64,000 bases of DNA from Agapanthus africanus. Its lineage: Eukaryota > Streptophyta > Magnoliopsida > Asparagales > Amaryllidaceae. Below the pieces are notes generated by a model. It was not told the origin of the DNA. It searched no databases and saw only the letters and a program-made list of their open reading frames with translations. Shown piece by piece: positions 48,361 through 57,650 of this stretch (position 1 is its first letter; each line of letters begins with the position of its first letter). The stretch is taken from assembly GCA_030015575.1 (NCBI GenBank), contig CM057338.1, positions 306,717,827 through 306,781,826 on the forward strand. Direction: 5' to 3'. The position numbers and the translations under genes were made by a program.

Positions 48361-48700
48361 GAAGATTATCTTCTTTGATAAGAGATTTTATCTCAAGATT
48401 CCAAGAACAAAGTTCTTAACTTATAGGAGATACTTCAATCTCTTTTTGATGAGAAGCTTTACATTTATGGATCTGTGATCCAAAGAGAATTGAATAATTC
48501 TCTCCCCCTTTATAATGAGATGTTCCTGATCTCAGAAAGACAATTTTTCTTATAGATCTATGATCTGTGAAGTAAGTACTTCTTTATTTTATGATAAGAT
48601 CTTTTTGATCTCTTTATAAAAGACCTTGGTCTTTGTAGATCTATGATCTTTTAAGAAGAGAATTCTTCTCTTTAATTATGAGATGATTTCATCTCTTTGT
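48361..48700. repeat. Chain of short hairpins in the solo LTR
   Basis: Consecutive stem-loops: GAAGAT/ATCTTC (48361-48373), GAGAT/ATCTC (48382-48394), AAGAAC/GTTCTT (48403-48417), GGATC/GATCC (48469-48481), AGAGAATT/AATTCTCT (48485-48504), GAGAT/ATCTC (48517-48533), then AGATC/GATCT, AAGACC/GGTCTT and GAGATGA/TCATCTC types to about 48700. Stem sequences vary. Confidence 0.85.
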
Positions 48701-49164
48701 TCATCACCATTCTTTTTTACCTTGAAGAAAAATCTTCTTTTGCCGAGAGCTATTTCTTCTTCTTGAGATTTTCTCAAAGTTTATAGGGGGGTGGTTCCTC
48801 TTTTTTAGACTTAAAGTCTTGGGTCCTTTTTATAGGGAAAGCTGATTTGTTGAATCAGTTAAAGAGATTTATTCTCCAATTGATTTGGGAATTTCCCCAC
48901 CGTTGGATCCTTGATCCAAGGGCTTTTGATTTACAGAATATAATCTTCTCGTTTTAACAAGATTGAGAAATCTTTCCTTCTTTACAGAATTTGTTCTGTA
49001 TTTTAGTGATTTTTAATCACCATTGGATCATTGATCCAACGGTGTTCCAAATTCAGGGCACAATCTTTTCTTTTTGGAAAGATTCAAAAGATTTTTATTC
49101 TTATTAACTGATGATTTAATCATATCCGTTAGATATTTGATCCAACGGTGAGGAACATTTAGTT

Positions 49165-49350
49165 CCAGCGCTAGCGTTTATGCACTCTGCCCATGGTGCG
49201 CTTTGCCCATGGTGCGCTAATTGGAGTGCAGCGCTCTTAGCGCTAGCGCACACGTGTTTTGCACGTGGTGCGCTACTTGGAGCGCAGCGCACCTAGAGCT
49301 AGCGCCTATGTGCTTTGCACGGGGTGCGCTAGTTGTAGCGAAGCGCTTTT
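49165..49350. repeat. AGCGCT/GCGCTA-rich array, second block
   Basis: Repeats of GGTGCGCT, GCGCTAGCGC and GAGCGCAGCGC separated by ACACGTG or CCATGG palindromes. The motif class matches 47930-48345, with the hairpin chain between the two blocks. Confidence 0.8.
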
Positions 49351-49641
49351 ATAAAAGTGTAGCTGTAATTCAAATTTTGAATTCTGAACAGAGTTTTGCT
49401 CTAATTGGGGAAACATTAGGCTTCCGAAAAATTAAAAAGAAAAATCTTAACAAATAATTGGGACTGAGGGGAATCGAACACACAGGCTATGTCACAGCAA
49501 TGTAGAGGTTTTAGCAGTGAGGTACAAGTTGTTTCTTGCTTTTGTTAAACAAATTTAAGTTATAACTCTACAACAGGCTGAAATACGCTTTTTTATACAT
49601 TTAAACAAATACTTCTATACAGGGATTTCAGAGCCGTTGCA

Positions 49642-50870
49642 ATTTTCATGTTCTTCTCGCTAAGGTTCCCCAATTACCTATGTCACAACGAAGTTCCGAA
49701 TTTAACTCCGAACCTGTTGCCAATGCAACCGAACCTCCGCTACTCCCACTGAAGGAATATAACGAACCGCTCAACTTACCCATAATAACCACTAACGACC
49801 CTTTGGTAATTTTCCACTGCAAATTCCCAAACGTCGTAATAAAACCTTAGTTATCAAGCTGACGAGTAGAAATCGGGCTCTTCTTCAAATCTGGAATATA
49901 GCGAGCATTCTTCAATTTTAATTGACCATCTCCTGACGGTTGTAAGATGATCGTCCCCTTTTCAACGATCTTACACGGCTGACCATTCCCCACCGTCACA
50001 TGTCCAAGGTCCCCCTAAACATACTCGCTGAAGTGATGTCGTCCCGAAGTGCAATGGAAGGATACCCCCGAATTAAAGAACCAAGTATCCGCCTTTGTGT
50101 TCTCGCTTGCCGATAAATAAAGTCCTTGTTCTCTATGTTCTTTTGTAGACACCACATTAGCTTTTTTTCCTCTGCTTTCTCATTCGAGTCTTTCTTTGGA
50201 GCTTTACAGTCACTTTTCTTGTGACCCTTCTTTCCACGGTTTCAACAGTCGCCTTGCATCTTCGCTTTCGATTTTCCTCGACTCTTAGACTTGCACTTCT
50301 GGCCTTTTCCCCTTTCCATCGTTCTACCGCGATTCTCCACCGAAATTGTAGAAGCTCCCAAACTCCCGCTCACAGCCTTTCTCCGCATCTCATCATTTAA
50401 TATACAACTCACCGCATCATTAAACGTGAGAGTCCCCGAGATCGATATGCTAACAGCAATCACTAGGTTCTTCCAACTCTCTGGCAACGAACAGAGGAAT
50501 AGAAGTGCTCGAATCTCGTCTTCAAAGATGATTTCAACCGATTCGAGTTGGCTCGTCACGCTGTTGAACCCATTCAGGTGCTCCGTCACCGAGCCGTTTT
50601 CAGCCATCTTCATGTTGAAAAGTTTCTTCATCAAAACTGTTTTATTTGATGTTGAAAGCTTCTCATACAATTTCGCTAACGTCGTTATTAACGTCATGGT
50701 TGTCTTCTCTTTTGAGTTATTAAAGGCCACATGCGGAGTCAACGATAACCTGATTGTCGGCAGGGCTTTCTTATCCAAAAGATTCCACGTCTCATCGGAT
50801 ATCTTCCTGGGCTTTTCGCCTATCAACGGAAGATACAAATCTTTCTGGTACAGCTAGTCCTCCATCTGCA
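49642..50870 (-). mobile_element. Gag and protease of the Tork-like copia
   Basis: The 198-residue piece 50242-50838 is a UBN2-type copia gag: ISDETWNLLDKKALPTIRLS, then LITTLAKLYEKLSTSNK, LMKKLFNMKMAENGSVTEHL and EIRALLFLCSLPESW, ending in a Lys/Arg/Gly-rich nucleocapsid start. Left of it, about 50030-50110, the minus strand resembles the protease region (WFFNSGVSFHCT). The piece is adjacent to the PBS and 5' LTR, as expected, and was separated from pol by the chromovirus insertion. Broken. Confidence 0.85.
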
Positions 50871-51088
50871 TGCGCCACCAACCAAAATTGTGATCATTGA
50901 ACTTTTCAATCCTTACTTTATTCTCCATCATTTTTCGTCTAACGTCACAGCAAACACAACTTCTTCCTTAGATCTGAACGAACCCCTTCAAAGCGATGGT
51001 CTAAAAAAATAGGAAAGAGGATGTAATTGTTGTTACCCACCGTTGACCTAGATCGTATATTTAAAGAACCCTAGGTTCCTTAACGAAG

Positions 51089-51099
51089 CTCTGATACCA
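51089..51099 (-). other. tRNA(iMet)-type primer binding site of the copia
   Basis: TGGTATCAGAG on the minus strand lies two bases from the 5' LTR. This is the standard plant copia PBS. Confidence 0.9.
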
Positions 51100-51101
51100 G
51101 T

Positions 51102-51808
51102 TGTTAGGAGAAAATCGATACACGAAACAATGCTCATGACAAACCAATTCACGCAATAACAACAATCACGCAATTAATCAACGAAAAATAAATAAATAAG
51201 TGCGAGAATAAAATAAGATACACAAACCAGAGAAACACAAGGAATTTATTAACGGGGTTCACCTACCGTATGACTAGTCCCCGGCAGAGCGGAATCTGAA
51301 AACGCCTACTAAATTCTTGAATCAAGTTTACATGCATGTTAGAAGATTTCTCTCAAATCTCTATTAGCCGCCATTCTCTCAATACAATGATCTCTCAAAT
51401 TAATTCACTTTGACCGAATAAATCGATAAACGCCGGATAGATTTAGTAGCTTCTGCGCATTTAATTTTGTGGCTAGCTCTAAAAGAAATCCCGTGGCCGC
51501 CGCCCTTTAACAAGCCTCTATTAATTTAATGTGGCTACTCCTTTTCTTTTTGGCGGATGCATACATAATTGAGTTATTAATCAATTATATATATAGGTGA
51601 ATGGCTTGTTTGTTGATAATGTGAAATTTAAACTTAGATTAATTTAAATGTTCACAAAATCCAATTAATCTAGATATATATCTATATATATCCATAAGCT
51701 TTTGGAGATAATTTGAAATTTGGGTAGAGATTAATATAAATCCTTATATCCAATTCCAACTAATTTAATTCTAATGCATCGTAATTTTTAGGAAGATTCT
51801 CCACAACA
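51102..51808 (-). mobile_element. 5' LTR of the Tork-like copia
   Basis: 707 bp; on the minus strand it runs TGTTGTGGAG...TCTCCTAACA, matching 14406-15109 throughout at roughly 90% identity by eye. Confidence 0.9.
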
Positions 51809-52887
51809 TATAACACAACTCTTCTTAAATCTTCAAACTACTTTGTCAAATGTAAATTTGACTATTTATACAATAAAATAATGGCTATGTGTGTGAAATT
51901 TTCTTTCAACCGCACAAACTCTAAAGTTCTAATGAGAATTGACGGAATATATTTTATATTCTAATAAGTTAAAAAGAACATAACAGTTTTTGGCCAAGAT
52001 ACCTTAACTAATAATGTCCAGATTAACATACTAAACAACAATAAAATATCGATTTTCAATACTATCACTGAATTTATGTATTTAAAAAGAACATCACTCT
52101 TCTGAAATACCTCGCAATGTTTCATTTACATTCAATATGATTTTTCTTCTTCCTTTGGTATATCATGCATGTATATTTTATTTTCAGAGCCAATAGATCT
52201 GGAAAACAGTAAAACTAGAAAAGAAGAAGGAAAATGAGCAAAAAAATGTAGGAAAAAATATTTTTTGAAAAAAGAAAAGAATCCCATGAATATATTTTAA
52301 ATGCACAATGCATATACTAACCTCACAATGTACCATATACATAAAGTCCTTTTGTTTGTGCATGTTTCAAATTCATATTTGCATTGATGAGAAAGAGCTC
52401 CTTGCACCATAAATACACATGGAGACTCATTGTCAAAGAGTCAAAAGGCCAAACTAGAAAATGCTATAGCATTTCACACACAAAATAGCATCTGCTTTCC
52501 CCATTCTCTCCTCTTTTAACTTTTTCATGTCATTTTGCTGTAAAAGGAAACAAAATGAAGCATACAAATTTCTGTAAGGGCTGGAGGTAGGCCCCACTTT
52601 CTCCCTCTAAAAATCTTTTGGCTATTTGGGATGGAGAAATCATGGAGTAATGTGATGATGAGAAGGGTACAAAATATCATGAGTAGATTGTCTGATATTC
52701 AATACACTTTTATGAGTTGGTAGTTTGTAGCACTGGTACCCCTTGTACAATGTACATTGATACATACAACAAAATAGTAGAATCTTCAAAAAGCGAAAAT
52801 GTAACTGTAGTAAACCGCAACCAAATTTCCTGTAGTCCATCTCACTCAATTTCTGCAGCACCCGCAGTCAAGACCGTATGGCCATAA
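51809..52887. other. Intergenic, nothing recognised
   Basis: AT-rich sequence after the copia element. No ORF with recognisable similarity, no TIR and no RNA gene. Its first five bases are the right copy of the copia target site. Confidence 0.5.
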
Positions 52888-53304
52888 GGGCATGTTTGGT
52901 GGCAAGATTATGAAATTTGGATTCCAAAATTGTATGGTTGAAAATTTCTGGATTTGGTAATTTGTTGTTTGGTTGGTATTGGAATCCTAGTATTGGATTT
53001 GTAGATTCTTATAATTCTTGTTTGGTTGATGGAAAGAAAGTGGGATTTGGATTTGAGGAGTTTAGAGAGAGATAGATAGAGAGATGATTATTAAATAAAT
53101 AAATAAAGTACTCAGGTCCGTCTAAAAGTATAATGAATAGTGCCAAATCCTTGCAAATCCTCTAAATTTTCAAGGATTCAAGGATACCTGTTTTGTGGTG
53201 GGCCCTCCCATAAAAAATAAAGTGATCCTACAAATCCAAATTTCACAACCAATTCCAAAATTATAGAATCCTCTCAAAATTTTGGATTTCATAGTGCAAT
53301 TCTT
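52888..53304. mobile_element. Tourist-like MITE-related unit 1
   Basis: Starts GGGCATGTTTGGTGGCAAGA after TAA and is homologous to unit 2 for most of its length (GGATTTGGTAATTTGTTGTT, AGAGAGATAGATAGA, AATGAATAGTGCCAAATCC, TTGTGGTGG). The right inverted end is poorly preserved. Probably an older copy next to or targeted by unit 2. Confidence 0.7.
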
Positions 53305-53307
53305 TTA

Positions 53308-53737
53308 GGGCATGTTTGGTTGCAGGATTATGGAATTTGGATTCCAAAATAGTACGGTTGCAATTTCTGGATTTGGTAATTTGTTGTTTGGTTGGTTTTG
53401 GATTCGTAGTATTGGATTTGTAGATTCTTATAATCTTTGTTTGGTTGCTGAAAAAAAATGGGATTTGGAGTTGAGGATTTTAGAGAGAGATAGATAGAAA
53501 GAGGATTATTAAATAAATAAAGTACACGGTCCCATCTAAAAGTACAATGAATAGTGCCAAATCCTTGAAAATCATTGAAATTTTTTAGGATTCAAGAATC
53601 CTTGTTTTGTGGTGGACCCCCAATAAAAAACAAAGAAATCGTAGAAATTCAAATCTATCAATCAAACATAAAATTATGGAATTCCGGGATTCCCTGTTCC
53701 AAAATCCAAATCCATAATCCTGTAACCAAACAGTCCC
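53308..53737. mobile_element. Tourist-like (PIF/Harbinger) MITE
   Basis: 430 bp with terminal inverted repeats GGGCATGTTTGGTTGCAGGA and, on the other strand, GGGACTGTTTGGTTACAGGA. It is flanked by TTA on both sides (53305-53307 and 53738-53740). There is no coding capacity. The TTA target site and GG(G)...TGTTTGGTT ends fit the Tourist group. Confidence 0.85.
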
Positions 53738-53740
53738 TTA

Positions 53741-55018
53741 TAATCCTACAACGTCCAAAGAGTCTTTCATGATCCTCTCAAGAAGATGATTATTTAAAAT
53801 CTTGAATGTAACAAATTGTACATGAATGATTTGACACAAGATATGATTGCTGTATGTACATATCCTAAAAGGTATTCATTATATTATTATATTATAGAGT
53901 GATAAAATGTGTGTGTGAGAGAGAAGAGTTTAACCAAAAAAATATCAAATATCAAATATCAAATGCCAATCAACACGGAAAAGAACTTTTATCATTAAAA
54001 TGAAGCCCAAAGTTTTAGGAATTCAGGCATAGGTCATTTTTATGTTAGATTGCCATAGAAAATATGGTTGGTTATATAGTTCTACGTTAGATCTGCTCAT
54101 TATAAAGGAAAAATCAAAGAAAGTAAAGGATACCAGATTTGATTGGTATTAGTTTATTAGTAAAAAACGAAAAACCCTGATAGATCAGTGGATCGTTGGG
54201 TGTTCATAATCAAACACAGCTTATACACTCTCAAAATCCTATTGAAAAATGGTTGTTCTCGGTGTAAACAGGCAATCTTTAATTTCTTAAAGCAGATAAT
54301 GCTTTCTAATAAAAATTTTGAACCGTTCTATGTATCGCCAGATAAGAATCGTCTGGCATATTAGCTGTAATTGTCAAAAATGTAAGGTTTAAAAGCTACC
54401 AAATTAAACCATTAATTTCTATCCAATTTTTTTCAAGAATGAGATGTATTGGATACTCTTTTATATACGTATAAGCCACCCCACCTAGAGTAATCCTACA
54501 TCTACTATCAAACTCTAGCAGGGATGTAGGGTGGCATAAAGTAGTGTACCGGCCCAATGCCCATTTCAAATGCACACATTTATATCCACACCTTTTTTGT
54601 TTTGTGTGTTCATAAACACTCACGTGGTTGTACACACTTTAAGTAATCATATATTATAGAATCTCTCTTTCATAGATAGTCCAAGCACTAAACCCACAGC
54701 AAATACTCAAAAAAGCCAAGAAAAAAAATCCGTCAATATCTATCTTCAATAGTCAAAAAACCTACTTTCCCAAAATCCATCCTACACCTGCTCCAGTACA
54801 CCATACTATTCGAATACCGTATTCCCTGCTGTATACGTTTGCGCTGCAATGTCTACAAGGTTTCAAGCGTGCTGATGCGATATGAGTATCAGTATTTCTT
54901 TTCTGTCCGGATGCATCACACCTTGTATATCGGAAATCTAGAAAGACAGCAAGTTAATGTGCCCCTGCCCCTCACCCCCTTCTTAAACCTCACCTTGTGG
55001 AAACCCTCTCACACACAA
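53741..55018. other. Intergenic, upstream of the host gene
   Basis: AT-rich sequence with a small tandem ATCAAAT repeat (about 53942-53965). No gene recognised. The final part may belong to the promoter of the gene at 55253. Confidence 0.45.
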
Positions 55019-55104
55019 GAGTGAGAGAGGGAGGGAGGGAAGAGAGAGAGGGAGGCTACCTCTACGCCCACAATCAATCAATCAAAAATATATATCTATC
55101 TATC

Positions 55105-55135
<31 letters not shown>

Positions 55136-55252
55136 GAAAATTCCCTCCTCTTCCCAAAGTATTTTATTAACCTCAAAAGAAAAAAGTTAAAAAAAAGGAG
55201 GCTCCTTTGATGGACTTCACCTGACACCAGACTCAGACTCAATCCATCCCCT
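55019..55252 (+). promoter_or_regulatory. GA-rich tract, TATC/TA microsatellite and probable 5' UTR
   Basis: A GA-rich tract (GAGTGAGAGAGGGAGGGAGG, 55019-55056) is followed by an ATCT/TATC then (TA)n microsatellite (55087-55131), about 120 bp before the ATG at 55253. GA tracts and microsatellites are common in plant 5' UTRs. No clear TATA box can be separated from the TA repeat. Confidence 0.5.
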
Positions 55253-57454
55253 ATGGAGCCACCAAACCCAGAGTCGCCGGCGGCGGAGGTGAAACCGGCG
55301 GCGGAGACGACGGCGGAGGAGGCGGCGGCGAAGGCGGCGACGAAGAGGTACGAAACGCTGGCGACGATCCGGAGCAAGGCGATCAAGGGGAAGGGGGCGT
55401 GGTATTGGGCCCACCTGGAGCCCCTCATGCTCTTCTCAGACGCCGGCGTGCCGAAGGCGGCGAAGCTCCGGTGCACTCTCTGCGACGCGACGTTCTCGGC
55501 GTCGAACCCATCGAGGACATCCAACGACCATTTGAAGAAGGGCTCCTGCCCCAACTTCGCCCCCTCCTCCTCCACCACCTCGGCCGCCCCCATCCCCATC
55601 TCCTCCGCCCCTCCCCCACCTCCTTCGATGAGCCGGAAGCGGCCCTCGAGGCCGAAACCGATGCTGCTGGATTCAGCAGCCTCGGCTCCTCCCCTTCTCT
55701 TGCCCTGCCCCCCTCAGAGGTTCGACAAGGAGGAGCTGGGCGCCCTCGCCATGCTCGAGGACAGCGTCAAGCGTCTCAAGAGCCCCAAACCCTCCCCCGG
55801 CCCCCCGCTGCCCCGCCCCCAGGCCGAGGCGGCCCTCTCCTCCCTGGCCTATTGGATCTTCGAATCCTGCGGCTCCGTCGGCTTCACCTGCCTGAACCAC
55901 CCCAAGTTCAAGGCCTTCCTCGACCAGGTCGGCCTGCCGCCTGTCGATCCCCGGCAGCTGGCCGGCCCGGTCCTCGATTCCCGCTACCGCGGCGTCTCCT
56001 CCGATGCCGATGCCAAGATCAGAGACGCCGCCTTCTTCCAGCTGTCCTCCAGCGGGTGGAGGCGGCTGAATGCCCAGAACAGCGAGCATAAATTTGTGAA
56101 TGTCTCGGTGAATCTTCCCAATGGGGCCACCGTCTTCCACCGGGCCCTGCTGACGGTAGACTCCGCGCCGTCGGAGTACGCGGAGGAGGTGCTCAGGGAC
56201 GCGCTCAACGGGACGATGGGCGGGGTCGGGGAGCGGTGCGTCGGGATTGTCACCGACGGTTTCAGATCCAAGGCGCTGCTGAACCTCTCGAACCGGTATC
56301 ATTGGATGCTGAATCTGTGTTGTCAGGCGAAGGCGATTGGTTCTCTGGTGAAGGATTTCGCACGGGAGCTTCTGTTGTTTGAGACTGTCGTGGCGAACTG
56401 CTTTAAGGTGGCGACTTACTTTAATAAGCAGTCTCAGGTGAGGAGTATCTTTAACAAGTATCAGGTTCGCCAATCTGATAGGGTCGGGCTCATTAGAGCT
56501 CCGTTGGATATCGAGGACGCTATAATGAACTTTGGCCCGGTGTTCTCGATGCTCGAAGATGTAATGGGGTCGTCTGGGTCTTTTCAGCTGACGGTGCTCG
56601 ATGAGGATTATAAGATGGTTTGTGTTGAAGATCGAGAGGCCGAGGAGCTGGCGGGGTTGGTTCGAGACATTAGGTTTTGGAATGATGTTGAGGCGGTGCA
56701 TTCGGTTGTGAAATTAATGGAAGAAATGGTTTCTGAAATGGAAGTTGAGAGACCGTTGGTTGGCGAATGCCTGCCTTTATGGAACGAGCTGAGGTCGAAA
56801 GTTCGTGATTGGTGTAACAAGTTTAACATCGAGTTTGAGCCTGTCGACAAGCTGATCGAGAAGAGATTCAAGAAGAATTATCACCCGGCGTGGTCCCTGG
56901 CATTCATATTAGACCCGTTGTATCTGATAAAGGATGCTAGTGGGAAGTATCTCCCTCCATTCAAACTCTTGACACCAGAGCAAGAAAAGGATGTGGACAA
57001 ATTAATAACAAAGCTTGTCTCAAGAGAAGCAGCTCATATTGCATTGATGGAGCTTATGAAATGGAGAAGCGAAGGGCTCGACCCGCTTTATGCTCAAGCT
57101 GTTCAATTGAAGCAGCCAGATCCTGTAACGGGTAAAATGCGGACCGCAAACCCGCAAAGTAGCCGGCTTGTGTGGGAGACTTGTCTAAGCGAGTTGAAGA
57201 CTCTAGGGAAAGTGGCGATTCGAGTTATCTTCCTTCATGCCACTGCTTCCTCATTCGGGCTTAGCTCGAACCCGCCAGTGCTCAGATGGGTCAGCGGACA
57301 AAATCGGTCTAGAGTTGCGGTCGAGCGAGCTCAGAAGATGGTGGCGGTTGCTGCACATGCGAAAATCGAGAGGAGAGATTTTACAAATGAGAAGGATGCA
57401 GAGATTTTAAATGAAGTGGAGAACGGCACAATGGATGAGGCTCCCTCAGTGTAA
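55253..57454 (+). CDS. BED-finger, hAT transposase-derived host protein (single exon)
   Basis: A 733-residue uninterrupted ORF, the only clear host gene here. Residues 1-60 are Ala/Glu-rich, then a conserved-looking segment (RYETLATIRSKAIKGKGAWYWAHLEP). A BED-type zinc finger follows, with C74, C77, H93 and C99. Residues 104-190 are a Pro/Ser-rich linker and 195-733 resemble the DUF659/hAT transposase core. The hAT catalytic signature is eroded: the usual DGW is SSGW (S267-W269) and the usual C..H after the retained TD (T334-D335) is LCCQAK (355-360). No typical C-terminal hAT dimerisation motif is seen. This fits a domesticated transposase, a nuclear DNA-binding protein rather than an active enzyme. 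It resembles a small plant family that I recall as including Arabidopsis At1g12380 and At1g62870 (not checked). The 5' half is much more GC-rich than the 3' half. The start is the first ATG of the frame after the 5' UTR. Confidence 0.88.
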   Translation: MEPPNPESPAAEVKPAAETTAEEAAAKAATKRYETLATIRSKAIKGKGAWYWAHLEPLMLFSDAGVPKAAKLRCTLCDATFSASNPSRTSNDHLKKGSCPNFAPSSSTTSAAPIPISSAPPPPPSMSRKRPSRPKPMLLDSAASAPPLLLPCPPQRFDKEELGALAMLEDSVKRLKSPKPSPGPPLPRPQAEAALSSLAYWIFESCGSVGFTCLNHPKFKAFLDQVGLPPVDPRQLAGPVLDSRYRGVSSDADAKIRDAAFFQLSSSGWRRLNAQNSEHKFVNVSVNLPNGATVFHRALLTVDSAPSEYAEEVLRDALNGTMGGVGERCVGIVTDGFRSKALLNLSNRYHWMLNLCCQAKAIGSLVKDFARELLLFETVVANCFKVATYFNKQSQVRSIFNKYQVRQSDRVGLIRAPLDIEDAIMNFGPVFSMLEDVMGSSGSFQLTVLDEDYKMVCVEDREAEELAGLVRDIRFWNDVEAVHSVVKLMEEMVSEMEVERPLVGECLPLWNELRSKVRDWCNKFNIEFEPVDKLIEKRFKKNYHPAWSLAFILDPLYLIKDASGKYLPPFKLLTPEQEKDVDKLITKLVSREAAHIALMELMKWRSEGLDPLYAQAVQLKQPDPVTGKMRTANPQSSRLVWETCLSELKTLGKVAIRVIFLHATASSFGLSSNPPVLRWVSGQNRSRVAVERAQKMVAVAAHAKIERRDFTNEKDAEILNEVENGTMDEAPSV

Positions 57455-57644
57455 CATTTCTGTTTCTACTTTTAGCTTTTTCTGCTTAAATTTTATGAAT
57501 TGGATTTGTAGGAAGAAGTCGGATTTTTTTGTGTGGAATGGGGACTTCTATATGTGCCCTTGTTGTTGTTCTAACTTTGCTTATAGAGTTTCACCTCCTA
57601 TTAGGGCATTTCATATTGGGGGTAATTGAGTGTGTTTTTTAATT

Positions 57645-57650
57645 AATAAA
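57645..57650 (+). terminator. Candidate polyadenylation signal
   Basis: AATAAA 190 bp after the stop codon of the hAT-derived gene, preceded by T-rich and TTGT-containing 3' UTR sequence. Confidence 0.5.

Larger units (their letters stand above)
46430..49415. mobile_element. Solo LTR (unknown family), hairpin- and repeat-rich
   Basis: A 2986-bp insertion with ends TGTTCCCC...GGGGAAACA (imperfect inverted ends, TG...CA) flanked by a perfect 5-bp duplication TTAGG (46425-46429 and 49416-49420). Comparison with the paralogous 29054-29070 region of the other chromovirus LTR shows the empty site, which fixes both ends. It is non-coding and contains a 24-bp-period minisatellite, AGCGCT-rich arrays and a hairpin chain. 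TATAAAAAGG and TATAAAC on the minus strand (about 48780-48835) suggest that strand as sense. The module at 46597-46680 is shared with segment B (11499-13019). Confidence 0.85.
25326..49641 (-). mobile_element. Tekay/Del-like chromovirus (Ty3/gypsy) with nested insertions
   Basis: A minus-strand element of 24.3 kb flanked by a perfect target duplication ATTTT (25321-25325 and 49642-49646), inserted into the copia. The 5' LTR is 42694-49641 and the 3' LTR 25326-29289. Coding parts, right to left: gag, protease, RT, RNase H, integrase, chromodomain. It carries an Athila-like element (30605-39059) and a foreign solo LTR (46430-49415). Without inserts it is about 12.9 kb with LTRs of about 3.96 kb. 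The LTRs are roughly 90% alike by eye. It is broken, with several breaks besides the insertions. Confidence 0.92.
42694..49641 (-). mobile_element. 5' LTR of the chromovirus, interrupted by a solo LTR
   Basis: Runs from TGTCACGCCCCGC (42694) to GAGCCGTTGCA (49641). It carries the same 1.1-kb terminal duplication as the other LTR, a minus-strand TATAAATA at 46089-46096 and a tRNA-like module near 49459-49525. Removing the insertion 46430-49415 and its target duplication leaves about 3957 bp, against 3964 bp for the 3' LTR. Confidence 0.92.
14406..51808 (-). mobile_element. Tork-like Ty1/copia element carrying nested insertions
   Basis: A minus-strand copia element whose parts are spread over 37 kb: 5' LTR 51102-51808, tRNA(iMet)-type PBS (TGGTATCAGAG, minus strand) at 51089-51099, gag and protease 49642-50870, a small fragment 25268-25325, integrase, reverse transcriptase and RNase H 15110-17767, and 3' LTR 14406-15109. 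Flanks CATAA (14401-14405) and TATAA (51809-51813) are a near-matching target duplication. The LTRs are roughly 90% alike by eye, implying an insertion several million years old. Protein signatures (UBN2-type gag, TNT1-like RNase H) suggest the Tork lineage. It is broken, with several breaks in addition to the two nested insertions. Confidence 0.88.

Noticed and set aside
55087-55131. TATA box of the host gene
   Set aside because: The region is a TATC/TA microsatellite, so a TATA match there carries no information.
55673-56701. 342-residue ORF on the minus strand and a 230-residue plus-strand ORF at 55399-56091
   Set aside because: Both overlap the hAT-derived gene in other frames within its GC-rich part, have low-complexity composition and no recognisable domain; they are shadows.
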